In this document: positions 45,379 through 52,616 of the stretch, piece by piece
How positions within the stretch are numbered: position 1 is the stretch's first letter
Layout: each line of letters opens with the position of its first letter
Assembly (NCBI RefSeq): GCF_943193125.1
Contig: NZ_CALPCX010000004.1
Span: 202,614 to 266,613 of the forward strand
DNA length: 64,000 nucleotides
Reading direction: 5' to 3'
Origin: Adlercreutzia agrestimuris
GTDB lineage: Bacteria; Actinomycetota; Coriobacteriia; Coriobacteriales; Eggerthellaceae
Position numbers and translations under genes: made by a program
The notes under the pieces: model-generated
Databases searched by the model: none
Seen by the model: only the letters and a program-made list of their open reading frames with translations
Told to the model about the DNA's origin: nothing

Positions 45379-46164
45379 GTGAAAGCGGTTTTAAGCATTG
45401 CAGGTTCTGACTCAAGCGGTGGCGCAGGTATTCAAGCTGACATTAAAACTATTGCTGCCCACAAGCTTTTTGCGGAGACGGTTATTACTGCGCTGACGGC
45501 ACAAAACACCCTTGGCGTGCGTGATGTTTTAAATGTTGCCCCCGAATTTGTGACCGAGCAAATTGGTGCGGTGTTTGAAGACATCGTGCCGCAAGCGGTT
45601 AAGATCGGCATGGTTTCTCAAGTTGAGATTATCGAAGCCATAGCTCAAGGTTTGCGCGCACATAATGCGAGCAATATTGTGGTTGATCCTGTGATGGTGG
45701 CAACAAGCGGAGCTCGTCTTATTGATGAGGGCGCCCAGTCAGCTTTGGTTCGCCTTCTCTTTCCGCTTGCTGATGTGATTACGCCTAATCTTCCTGAAGC
45801 TGAAGCTTTGATGGGCGGGCCGATAACTACTGAAGCTGAAATGGAGCATGCTGCATGCGTTTTAGCGAAGCAGGTAAATGCCGCGGTGCTTATCAAGGGT
45901 GGTCATTTAGCTGATACCGCTGATGATGTGCTCGTGTTGCCCGACGAAACCGTGCGCTGGTATAGGGCGCCTCATATTGCAACTGATAATACCCACGGAA
46001 CGGGATGTACGCTTTCAAGTGCAATTGCGTGTGGTTTGGCACGGGGATTGTCTGTCGAAGAGGCAGTTGGTCAAGCAAAGGAATTTGTGCGCGGGGCACT
46101 TGCAGCGGGCCTTAACCTTGGACGCGGCTCAGGCCCGCTTGATCATATGTGGGCTTACGAATAA
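45379..46164 (+). CDS. thiD: HMP / HMP-phosphate kinase
   Basis: A 261-residue ribokinase-like enzyme that phosphorylates HMP and HMP phosphate. Signatures are SIAGSDSSGGAGIQADIKT at the start, KIGMVSQ near residues 75-81, DPVMVATSGARLI near 102-114, TPNLPEAEAL and the catalytic GTGCTLSSAIACGL near 208-221. The start is a GTG at 45379 with GAGGGG upstream. It closes thiC-thiE-thiD; its 3' end overlaps the amidohydrolase on the other strand by 10 bp. Confidence 0.95.
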   Translation: MKAVLSIAGSDSSGGAGIQADIKTIAAHKLFAETVITALTAQNTLGVRDVLNVAPEFVTEQIGAVFEDIVPQAVKIGMVSQVEIIEAIAQGLRAHNASNIVVDPVMVATSGARLIDEGAQSALVRLLFPLADVITPNLPEAEALMGGPITTEAEMEHAACVLAKQVNAAVLIKGGHLADTADDVLVLPDETVRWYRAPHIATDNTHGTGCTLSSAIACGLARGLSVEEAVGQAKEFVRGALAAGLNLGRGSGPLDHMWAYE

Positions 46165-47774
46165 ACCACTTCGCCATCAACTATAGTACTGAGAACTGAC
46201 GTGCGTTGAATGTCCTCATCGGCGCACGTTAAAAGATTGGTGTCTAACACTACTAAGTCGGCAAATTTACCAGCTTCAAGCGTTCCGAGCTCAGATGCGC
46301 GCCCTGCTGCAGCTGCAGAGCCTATTGTGTAGGCGCGCAATGTATCAGCGCGGCTGATGCGCTCTGGGGGCAACCAGCCGCCTTTGGGCAGATGCGTTGT
46401 CGGGTCTTGACGCGTGGCGGCCGAATAAATCACATCCATAGAGTTGACATCAACAACCGGAGAATCGGTGCCAAATGCAAGCGTTGCACCATCGGCAAGC
46501 AGTGTCTTGAATGGCCACATGAAAGGCACGCGATCCTCGCCCAAATCAGCCTCAGGACCGCCTGGATCAAGCGTCATGTGTGGTGGTTGCACGGCAGCAA
46601 CAACGTCTAGTTGAGCCACGCGAGCAATATCATCAGGTTGGAAATTTTCCAGGTGTTCGAGGCAATTGTGCTCGCCATCAGGCAGTTTGCCGTAGGCGTC
46701 TTGCGCCTCTTGGAAGATATCGAGCGCAACATGAATTGCCTCATCACCAATGGTGTGAATGCGCACGGGATAGCCTTCGCGTGCTGCCGCTAATACGCGC
46801 TCACGCATAATGGCGGGGTCGACGGTGGGTCTGCCGCAATCATCAGGCGTTGTGGCATTCGAATAGGGCTCTTTAACCCAAGCAGTATGTTGCGAAGATA
46901 CGCCATCAAAAAACTGCTTGAAGCCTGGTGTTTGCAGGCGCGGGTTGGTATAGGTAGCGCGCATAGTCTCAAAGCGGCTCATGTCATCAAGCAGCGTTGG
47001 GAACATATGCACGCGAGCAGTTAGTTTTCCTTCGCGAAGAAGGCGCGCGTGAATATCGTCGCGAATAAAGTCAAGGCCAGGGCTTGCCATCAGGGACATG
47101 TCACAAACACTGGTGATGCCATTTTGAGCCAACCGAGCAAAAAAGCCTGTGTAAGCTGCGGCAATTTCGTCATCAGAAAAGGCATTCATAATCGTGGGCA
47201 TAAGCTCCATAGCGGCAGCTTCGCGCACAATGCCTGTCAGCTCACCGGCTTCGTCTCTATCATAGCTTCCGCCTTCGGGCGCAACGCTATCATGCGTGAT
47301 GCCCAGTTCGCTAAGCGCATATGAGTTGAGCCACAACGTGTGAGCATCGCCGGAATAGAGCGCTACGGGACGATCGGGAAATGCTGCATCCAGCGAATGC
47401 TTACTTGGCAACACCGGCGGATCCCAGCGATACTCGCGCCAACCTTGCGCCAGCAGCCAGCCCTCAGGGCGAAGTCGCGCGAGCTCTTGCATGCGTGCTA
47501 CGCAGTCAGCTTCGTTTTCTCCGAGAAACGTGGTTGCAAGGGGAGAGGAATATACCGCTGAGTGAAAAAAGTGGAGGTGAGAGTCGTGAAAACCTGCACA
47601 AATAAATGCGTCCCCGAAATCAAGCTCTTCAGCGTCAGGATAGGCCTCGCGCAGAGTAGTAGGCTCTCCTACTTCAAGGATGCGGTCGTCCTCAATGGCA
47701 ATAGTAAGTGGGCGAGATGTGTCATCGGCGCCGGTAAATACCTGTGTCGATGTGATGAGTTTGGTGCAAGCCAT
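46155..47774 (-). CDS. YtcJ-type metal-dependent amidohydrolase
   Basis: A 539-residue enzyme of the amidohydrolase superfamily, YtcJ/NfdA-like. It has the metal-binding HxH in AGFHDSHLHFFHS, HTIGDEAIHVALD in the middle, FGTDSPVVDVNSM near the C-terminus, and a final TIGSAAAAGRASELGTLEAGKFADLVVLD. Members hydrolyse amide or similar bonds of varied small molecules; the substrate here is unknown. The ATG at 47774 has CGAAAGGA just upstream; an in-frame codon at 47831 lies inside cysK. It follows cysK by 13 bp and is probably co-transcribed with it. Confidence 0.88.
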   Translation of the reverse strand: MACTKLITSTQVFTGADDTSRPLTIAIEDDRILEVGEPTTLREAYPDAEELDFGDAFICAGFHDSHLHFFHSAVYSSPLATTFLGENEADCVARMQELARLRPEGWLLAQGWREYRWDPPVLPSKHSLDAAFPDRPVALYSGDAHTLWLNSYALSELGITHDSVAPEGGSYDRDEAGELTGIVREAAAMELMPTIMNAFSDDEIAAAYTGFFARLAQNGITSVCDMSLMASPGLDFIRDDIHARLLREGKLTARVHMFPTLLDDMSRFETMRATYTNPRLQTPGFKQFFDGVSSQHTAWVKEPYSNATTPDDCGRPTVDPAIMRERVLAAAREGYPVRIHTIGDEAIHVALDIFQEAQDAYGKLPDGEHNCLEHLENFQPDDIARVAQLDVVAAVQPPHMTLDPGGPEADLGEDRVPFMWPFKTLLADGATLAFGTDSPVVDVNSMDVIYSAATRQDPTTHLPKGGWLPPERISRADTLRAYTIGSAAAAGRASELGTLEAGKFADLVVLDTNLLTCADEDIQRTSVLSTIVDGEVVYS

Positions 47775-47787
47775 GACAGTCCTTTCG

Positions 47788-48723
47788 CTATTCGCCCATG
47801 TCAAACATTGCGGTGGTGAGATAGCGCTCACCGGTATCAGGCAAGATGATAACGATATTCTTGCCAGCGTTTTCCGGGCGCTGTGCCAGTTGGGCTGCAG
47901 CGGCTACGGCGGCTCCTGACGAGATGCCAACCAAAAGTCCGTCATTTGCTGCAAGCTCTCGACCGGCTGCAAAAGCGGCTTCGTTTTCTACGGTGATCAC
48001 TTCGTCATAAACATCGGTGTTGAGGGTTTCTGGCACAAAGCCTGCGCCGATGCCTTGAATCTTGTGCGGGCCTGCATGACCTTCAGAAAGAACAGGCGAA
48101 TCAGCTGGCTCAACTGCAACAACTTGGATGTTGGGGTTGAGCGATTTTAGATAGGCGCCGGTTCCGCTGATGGTGCCACCTGTGCCTACACCTGCCACAA
48201 GGATGTCAACGTTGCCCTCAGTTGCGTCCCAGATTTCAGGACCGGTTGTCTTTTCGTGGATAGCAGGATTTGCTGGGTTGGTGAACTGAGAGGGAATAAA
48301 CGAGTTTGGAATCTCTGCGGCCAATTCCTCGGCCTTGGCAATGGCACCGTTCATGCCTTTTGCCCCTTCGGTGAGCACGAGCTCAGCGCCATAAGCCTTC
48401 ATGAGATTGCGTCGCTCAACTGACATGGTATCAGGCATAACGATGATAATGCGATTTCCGCGAGCAGCAGCAATGGCGCAAAGTGCAATGCCGGTGTTTC
48501 CTGAGGTAGGCTCGATGATGACTGTTTCGTCGTTGAGCTTACCTTGCGCAATGGCGTCTTCGATCATAGCTTTCGCAACACGATCTTTAACAGATCCAGC
48601 CGGATTGAAATACTCAACTTTTCCGATGAGATGGGCGTTTAAGTTGTGGTTTTGCTCGTAATTGGTCAATTCTACGAGGGGAGTGTTTCCCACCAGGTCA
48701 AAAACGTTTTTGTAGATTGTCAT
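47788..48723 (-). CDS. cysK: Cysteine synthase (O-acetylserine sulfhydrylase)
   Basis: A 311-residue PLP enzyme of the CysK/CysM family. It has VGNTPLVEL near residues 11-19, the PLP lysine in FNPAGSVKDRVA near 36-47, EPTSGNTGIALC near 67-78, GVGTGGTISGTG near 173-184 and GISSGAAVAAA near 261-271. It makes cysteine from O-acetylserine and sulfide. The ATG at 48723 has GGAAAGG 8 bases upstream. The tRNA promoter lies on the other strand about 120 bp away, with a palindrome between them. Confidence 0.93.
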   Translation of the reverse strand: MTIYKNVFDLVGNTPLVELTNYEQNHNLNAHLIGKVEYFNPAGSVKDRVAKAMIEDAIAQGKLNDETVIIEPTSGNTGIALCAIAAARGNRIIIVMPDTMSVERRNLMKAYGAELVLTEGAKGMNGAIAKAEELAAEIPNSFIPSQFTNPANPAIHEKTTGPEIWDATEGNVDILVAGVGTGGTISGTGAYLKSLNPNIQVVAVEPADSPVLSEGHAGPHKIQGIGAGFVPETLNTDVYDEVITVENEAAFAAGRELAANDGLLVGISSGAAVAAAAQLAQRPENAGKNIVIILPDTGERYLTTAMFDMGE

Positions 48724-48811
48724 GTTTAGCTGCCTTTCCACGCAAAGCCATTTGTTATGTTCGCTGTTTAGTCTAATACTCAACATCTCAATAATCATCT
48801 TTTTAATTCTA

Positions 48812-48837
48812 CTTTTCGCGAAAAATATGGCGAAAAG
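48812..48837. repeat. Inverted repeat between cysK and the tRNA genes
   Basis: CTTTTCGC and GCGAAAAG form perfect 8-bp arms around a 10-base A/T-rich spacer, between the divergent cysK gene and tRNA promoter. It could be an operator or a 5'-leader hairpin of cysK. The tract contains no T-run on either strand after the stem. Confidence 0.5.
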
Positions 48838-48840
48838 GAG

Positions 48841-48869
48841 TTGACGGAAAGCGCAACTACCCGTAATAT
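48841..48869 (+). promoter_or_regulatory. Promoter of the tRNA-Gln/tRNA-Glu pair
   Basis: TTGACG (48841-48846), a 17-bp spacer and TAATAT (48864-48869) lie about 55 bp before the first tRNA. Confidence 0.8.
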
Positions 48870-48924
48870 ATCAACTCGCGCTTGCATCTTGATGGCAACG
48901 TCGGATGCGCATCGGATGTGCCGA

Positions 48925-48998
48925 TGGGGTGTCGTCTAATGGCAGGACAGCGGTTTCTGGTGCCGTATGTGAGGGTTCGACTCCTTCCACCCCAGCCA
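48925..48998 (+). tRNA. tRNA-Gln (anticodon CTG)
   Basis: A complete cloverleaf: acceptor TGGGGTG with CACCCCA, a D-arm GTCTAATGGCAGGAC, anticodon loop TTCTGGT (anticodon CTG), a T-arm with TTCGACT and an encoded CCA end. The anticodon stem has two wobble pairs. Confidence 0.93.
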
Positions 48999-49021
48999 TT
49001 TGACACAGCGCTTGATAATGT

Positions 49022-49098
49022 GGCTCCGTCGTCTAGCGGTTTAGGACGCCGCCCTCTCAAGGCGGAGGTCGCCGGTTCGAATCCGGTCGGAGCTACCA
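49022..49098 (+). tRNA. tRNA-Glu (anticodon CTC)
   Basis: A complete cloverleaf: acceptor GGCTCCG with CGGAGCT, anticodon loop CTCTCAA between CCGCC and GGCGG (anticodon CTC), T-arm GCCGG-TTCGAAT-CCGGT and an encoded CCA. Its 3' part, from the anticodon loop on, recurs at 50509, which marks it as the integration target of the downstream mini-island. Confidence 0.95.
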
Positions 49099-49169
49099 AG
49101 TAATTTCAGGTCAGCGGCTTGTTTTGAGTCGCTGACCTTTTTGTTTTGCGGTTCGCGTTTGCAAATAAT
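49056..49169 (+). repeat. Left copy of the 114-bp direct repeat (attL-like)
   Basis: This copy covers the anticodon loop, 3' half and CCA of tRNA-Glu, the terminator behind it and 27 bp more. It aligns without gaps to 50509-50622 at an offset of 1,453 bp. Bases 49066-49124 are identical to the right copy. The stretch 49066-49141 has a single mismatch. The outer parts have diverged. Confidence 0.9.
49109..49143 (+). terminator. Terminator of the tRNA operon
   Basis: GGTCAGCG pairs with CGCTGACC across a 13-base loop and is followed by five T residues. It is duplicated with one loop change at 50562-50595. Confidence 0.85.
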
Positions 49170-49350
49170 GGGATATAGAAGAGAAAATATGTCTGCCGAC
49201 TAGTTGACTCTATAGGGACACAGAGACATCGACTTCTTCATTTGGAAAAGGTTGCCTGAACGGGTATGTCAAGAGAGATCATTGCAAACATTTGTGCCTA
49301 TAAGCCAAATTTTAACTATTTACCCATCATGCGTGAAATACTGAAAACAG

Positions 49351-49415
49351 TGTGATAAGATGTCTATCAGTAAGCCCGCCCGGCCTCTCATTGTGAAGCA
49401 CACTGGCGGGTTTTT
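49351..49415 (+). ncRNA. Small RNA candidate upstream of the AbiF-like gene
   Basis: An extended -10 box (TGT-GATAAG, 49351-49359) is followed by about 50 bases that end in a terminator-like hairpin. CCCGCC (49375-49380) pairs with GGCGGG (49405-49410), and TTTTT follows. The 24-base interior holds a small TGTG/CACA stem. The gene downstream has its own ribosome site 15 bases after the T-run. Genes of the AbiF type are known to be accompanied by a conserved upstream structured RNA; that this is a member is an inference from position and size. The rest of the 341-bp gap from 49099 shows only the repeat and terminator. Confidence 0.5.
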
Positions 49416-49439
49416 GCTATTCTAAGGAGTTTTTTGCCA

Positions 49440-50345
49440 ATGGAATATATGAAGCCGTTCCTTACGTATAATCAGCAAGCCGAACGCCTGATTGAAGAGC
49501 GCGGCATGATCGCTGATAAAGCTGATCTCATTCGTCACCTGGAGGATGTTGGATACTACCGTCTTAGTGGATATTGGCATATCTACAAGAAGCCAGGTTC
49601 AGATGAGTTCTGGGAAGGAACGACCTTTCAAAGAGTCTGGGACGCCTATGTGTTTGATAGGCAGTTTCGACTTATCGTATTTGATGCTATTGAGCGCGTT
49701 GAGGTCTATATGCGAACGCAACTAGCATACGAATTGGCGGCAACGACATCTCCCTTTGGCTATTTGAACAAAGATGGCCTACCTCGTCTAAATGACCAGC
49801 AATACGATCACTTTATCGACAAGTGTAACGAAGCTTACAGTCGGGCGAGGAAAGGTGAACCTTTCGCAAAACATTTTCAGGAAAAATATGGCGATATGCA
49901 TGACTTGCCGCCATATTGGATCTTGGTGAACGTTATGGACTTTGGGATGGTTGTAACGCTATACAAAGGCGCTCCTGTTCCTGTGAGGAAAAAGATCGCA
50001 GGTAGATTGAACGTGAGCACCAAAGTGCTTGACTCGTGGCTGGTTACTATAAATACGGTAAGAAACATTTGCGCACATCAAGGGCGTCTGTGGAACAGAA
50101 TACTTGGTAACCCGCCCATGATTCCGAAGGCTGAGATATGGCATGAGCCATACGAGGTTGCAAATGATAAGATCTTCGGCACACTCACCGTATTGAGCTA
50201 TTTGCTTGAGCGAATAGCGCCAGATACAAGCTGGCGCAAACGGCTTCTTGACAAAGTTGAAACACTCACAAAAAGGAATCAAGAGCGGATGGGTTTCACC
50301 GAAGGTTGGCAGAAATGTTCTATATGGCGCCCTTGGATTGAGTGA
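49440..50345 (+). CDS. Abi_2 (AbiD/AbiF) family abortive-infection protein with HEPN motif
   Basis: A 301-residue protein that matches the Abi_2 family along its length. It begins MKPFLTYNQQAERLIEERGM, has YYRLSGYWHIY near residues 40-50, RLIVFDAIERVEVYMR near 78-93, and PPYWILVNVMDFGMV near 156-170. The HEPN ribonuclease motif is R208-N209-x3-H213 (RNICAHQGRLWNR). Such proteins are phage-defence toxins that cleave RNA. ATG 49440 is chosen for AAGGAG 9 bases upstream. It is the only gene of the tRNA-Glu mini-island. No separate protein antitoxin is encoded beside it. Confidence 0.88.
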   Translation: MEYMKPFLTYNQQAERLIEERGMIADKADLIRHLEDVGYYRLSGYWHIYKKPGSDEFWEGTTFQRVWDAYVFDRQFRLIVFDAIERVEVYMRTQLAYELAATTSPFGYLNKDGLPRLNDQQYDHFIDKCNEAYSRARKGEPFAKHFQEKYGDMHDLPPYWILVNVMDFGMVVTLYKGAPVPVRKKIAGRLNVSTKVLDSWLVTINTVRNICAHQGRLWNRILGNPPMIPKAEIWHEPYEVANDKIFGTLTVLSYLLERIAPDTSWRKRLLDKVETLTKRNQERMGFTEGWQKCSIWRPWIE

Positions 50346-50508
50346 GCAAATTAGAGCTGATGGGTAAGACTGTATTTATCTGGCGAGAAAATACCTTGAG
50401 CAATGATGGTGAAACATAGGGATATAGATTTTGATAAGCTGTATTTATAAGCAACACTAACTAGAGCGGACAGCATTAACTAAGGTGTACGTATGCTTTG
50501 AAAACTGT

Positions 50509-50622
50509 TTCAAGTCGCAGGTCGCCGGTTCGAATCCGGTCGGAGCTACCAAGTAATTTCAGGTCAGCGGCTTGTTTAGAGTCGCTGACCTTTTGGCTTA
50601 TGATTTCGCATATGCAAATAAT
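50509..50622 (+). repeat. Right copy of the 114-bp repeat: displaced tRNA-Glu 3' fragment (attR-like)
   Basis: The first 43 bases (50509-50551) are the tRNA-Glu sequence from the anticodon loop to the CCA end, with no 5' half, so no functional tRNA is made. The tRNA terminator stem (GGTCAGCG/CGCTGACC) and the flank up to GCAAATAAT follow. The stretch 50346-50508 before it, after the Abi gene, shows no gene or clear hairpin. Confidence 0.9.
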
Positions 50623-50676
50623 AAGGTGCCCAGGAAGACGTCCGATCCTTTAACCCTCAATATTGGTTGCAGCAGG

Positions 50677-50793
50677 CTATTTTTTTCGTGTAGCCATTAC
50701 GACTAAGATAACAACAATGAGAACAATAATGATAGGAACTGAGACGGTAAGAATAATTACTAGTTCAGGTAAGCCTATTCCGAGTAACTTCAT
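50677..50793 (-). CDS. 38-residue single-helix membrane peptide
   Basis: A very short gene read on the minus strand from ATG 50793 to TAG 50677, with a strong ribosome site (GGAGG, 7 bases before the ATG). The peptide starts MKLLGIGLPELVIIL, is uninterrupted hydrophobic residues to about 33 (with one Pro at 20) and ends ATRKK. The GIGLPELVIIL start resembles the first helix of TatA, but the amphipathic helix that TatA needs is absent. Small hydrophobic peptides with a charged end are also typical of type I toxins. A structured leader lies directly upstream. I do not recognise a family. Confidence 0.6.
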   Translation of the reverse strand: MKLLGIGLPELVIILTVSVPIIIVLIVVILVVMATRKK

Positions 50794-50846
50794 ATGATAC
50801 GACCTCCAGTTGTCGAAGTTTTTAGCGGAAGTCGTCTGATCACTTT

Positions 50847-50982
50847 GATTAAGGAGGACATCCGCCCATGTCGCCAGACAACCTTAGGAATGCGTAACCA
50901 CGCACCAGAAGGGAGAGCAGATGCCCTCCTTGATCGTGGTTCACGCTGAGAGTTATTAGGTTGTCTGGCATGGGTTATCCTA
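50847..50982 (-). promoter_or_regulatory. Extended -10 and pseudoknot-capable leader of the 38-residue peptide
   Basis: On the minus strand TGC-TAGGAT (-10 at 50982-50977) places the transcript start at about 50970, at the first base of a stem. Stem B is perfect, 12 bp (50873-50884 with 50958-50969). Stem C lies inside it, 11 bp with one bulge (50892-50902 with 50935-50946). The loop of C contains GATCAAGGAGGGCATC (50920-50935), which pairs at 16 positions (two wobbles) with GATGTCCTCCTTAATC (50847-50862), 3' of the stems. The latter carries CCTCC, so it could also pair with the GGAGG ribosome site of the peptide. Confidence 0.55.
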
Positions 50983-51094
50983 GCATCAGATTATCGTTAT
51001 AGGAAGAGAACACGCATAGAAACGCCTATGTTGTCGGAATATGGCATCATGAAGAAGTGCGCTTTTTGATCGTCTTTGCCTATGCGCTGGTGAA

Positions 51095-51412
51095 TTGCGA
51101 AGGAATGTATTCATTTCAAAAGGAAATTCGCTCTTTTGTTCGGCGGAGTTCATTGTTTCTTATTTGGATGATCTATTTGCGCAGCTTCAAGCTGAGAATT
51201 ACTTGCAAAATGCCTACCTTGCCTCAATGACCTCTACAGCACAGCTTGAAAGGTTGATAGAGCAAACACTTAGTCAATCCTTTAGCAAGACCCTTAATTG
51301 GTACAACCTCTCCCGCACACGTGTTATAAGATGGGCGATGTTTAGGTTAATGCGCCAGAGCAGTAAAAAGATGTTGCCTGAAATAACTGATTCAACGCAT
51401 GTAGAGCTATAA
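51095..51412 (+). CDS. Doubtful short reading frame before the methyltransferase gene
   Basis: A 105-codon frame from a TTG without a ribosome site. The product would be weakly helical (SYLDDLFAQLQAENYLQN near residues 22-39, ARG-rich end). I recognise no family. It could be a remnant of a larger gene or chance. The next gene begins 20 bp after it in another frame. Confidence 0.25.
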   Translation: MRRNVFISKGNSLFCSAEFIVSYLDDLFAQLQAENYLQNAYLASMTSTAQLERLIEQTLSQSFSKTLNWYNLSRTRVIRWAMFRLMRQSSKKMLPEITDSTHVEL

Positions 51413-51431
51413 AAGCTTGTTAAACTGGTGA

Positions 51432-52616
51432 GTGGAAAAAATCAAACAAACAAAAAGAGCTGAAGAGGAAAGAAGCGTGGTCGAAGAAGCTGCCCGAGAT
51501 AAAGATGTAGCTATTAAGCCAATTTATATACCAGAAGACATTGCACTTTTGGAGCAAGTTGGTGCGCTTGAAATCCTACTCAAAGATCATTCAACCGGTG
51601 GAAACATTGTTTGGGCAACTGGGGGTTATGCGCTACAAGGTCTGGAATTTGAGGCACAACATCAAATACAAATAGAGCAAATTACGGGGGATAACGCTCA
51701 AAACATACGCAAGCGTGCTCAAAAAGCAAAAGATGAGAAATCTGTTCTCACAAGAAAGCATGCTGAAGTATTTACGCCGACATGGATTTGCAAGTATATG
51801 ATCGATGAGGCAGATGCCGCATGGATGGAAGACGTTGGCTATGGTAACAGTGCCAATGATTGGAAAAAGTACGTTGAGTCGCCGCGTCTTGAAATCACTT
51901 GTGGCGAAGCTCCGTATCTTGTTAATCGTTATGATGCCGAAACCGGTGAGCCCGTCGCAATTGAAAAACGTATAGGGATGCTTGACAGAAAGCTCCAAAA
52001 GATTACCGAGAGCACCAAAACAAGGCAAACATGGATTAAGTGGGCAAAGGTCGCTCTGCAAAGTATTTATGGTTATGAGTTCCAGGGTGACAATCTGCTT
52101 ATTGCTCGAGTCAACAGCCTTATGGATATCAACGAGCATATCGTCGCTGCTGGATACAAAGGACTAACGAAAGAGGAATGGTTGGAGCTGGCCGATGTGG
52201 TTAGTTGGAACCTCTGGCAAATGGATGGGCTGACTAAATGCGTTCCTTTCGGTAAGCCTAAACCGGAGAATGTTCAACTGAGTCTATTCGATGATCTGTT
52301 CAGCGAGCAAAAGGATGACGATGGGCGAGGTTTTGCTTTAGTTAGAAACTGGGAAAGTAACGAAGATATTGAGTTCGGGTGCATAACAAGGAGAGGCAAG
52401 CAAATGAAATTCGACTACATAATCGGGAATCCACCGTACCAGGAAGAGCAAGAAGGGGATAATGCAACATTTGCACCTCCTGTTTACGATAAGTTTATGG
52501 ATGGGGCGTATGCGGTTAGCGATAAAGTTGAATTGATCACGCCGGCGCGTTTTTTGTTTAATGCGGGCAGCACTCCAAAAGCATGGAATAAAAAATGCTT
52601 AATGATCCCCATTTGA
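51432..52616 (+). CDS. Eco57I-like adenine-specific DNA methyltransferase, N-terminal part (frameshifted)
   Basis: The 394-codon 5' part of an Eco57I-type N6-adenine methyltransferase. A cofactor-entry segment (AEVFTPTWICKYMIDEAD near residues 112-129) and RLEITCGEAPYLVNRYD near 154-170 are followed by YGYEFQGDNLLIAR near 214-227. The catalytic motif IV is NPPY at residues 333-336 (FDYIIGNPPYQ). Translation then leaves the family frame at an A6 run (52590-52595) and stops seven codons later. Adding one A restores a continuous protein with the next frame. The start is a GTG without a clear ribosome site. Codon use is more A/T-rich than in the flanking core genes. Confidence 0.8.
   Translation: MEKIKQTKRAEEERSVVEEAARDKDVAIKPIYIPEDIALLEQVGALEILLKDHSTGGNIVWATGGYALQGLEFEAQHQIQIEQITGDNAQNIRKRAQKAKDEKSVLTRKHAEVFTPTWICKYMIDEADAAWMEDVGYGNSANDWKKYVESPRLEITCGEAPYLVNRYDAETGEPVAIEKRIGMLDRKLQKITESTKTRQTWIKWAKVALQSIYGYEFQGDNLLIARVNSLMDINEHIVAAGYKGLTKEEWLELADVVSWNLWQMDGLTKCVPFGKPKPENVQLSLFDDLFSEQKDDDGRGFALVRNWESNEDIEFGCITRRGKQMKFDYIIGNPPYQEEQEGDNATFAPPVYDKFMDGAYAVSDKVELITPARFLFNAGSTPKAWNKKCLMIPI

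Larger units (their letters stand above)
49066..50518. mobile_element. Mini-island inserted at the 3' end of tRNA-Glu
   Basis: The interval between the two 114-bp repeats is 1,453 bp from repeat to repeat. It contains an AbiD/AbiF-type gene and a small-RNA candidate. No integrase, excisionase or transposase is encoded. The tRNA at the left is intact and the displaced tRNA 3' fragment is at the right, the arrangement left by site-specific integration into a tRNA gene. It may be a satellite moved by another element's integrase, or the remnant of a larger element. Confidence 0.75.

Noticed and set aside
48857..49103. Open frames on both strands across the tRNA genes (80 and 73 codons)
   Set aside because: They lie over two clear tRNA cloverleafs and have no ribosome sites or family similarity.
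50873..50969. Signal recognition particle RNA
   Set aside because: CCAGAAGGGAGAGCAG looked like the GGAAGGGAGCAG core, but the flanking pairings and the tetraloop closing pairs do not fit the SRP helix.
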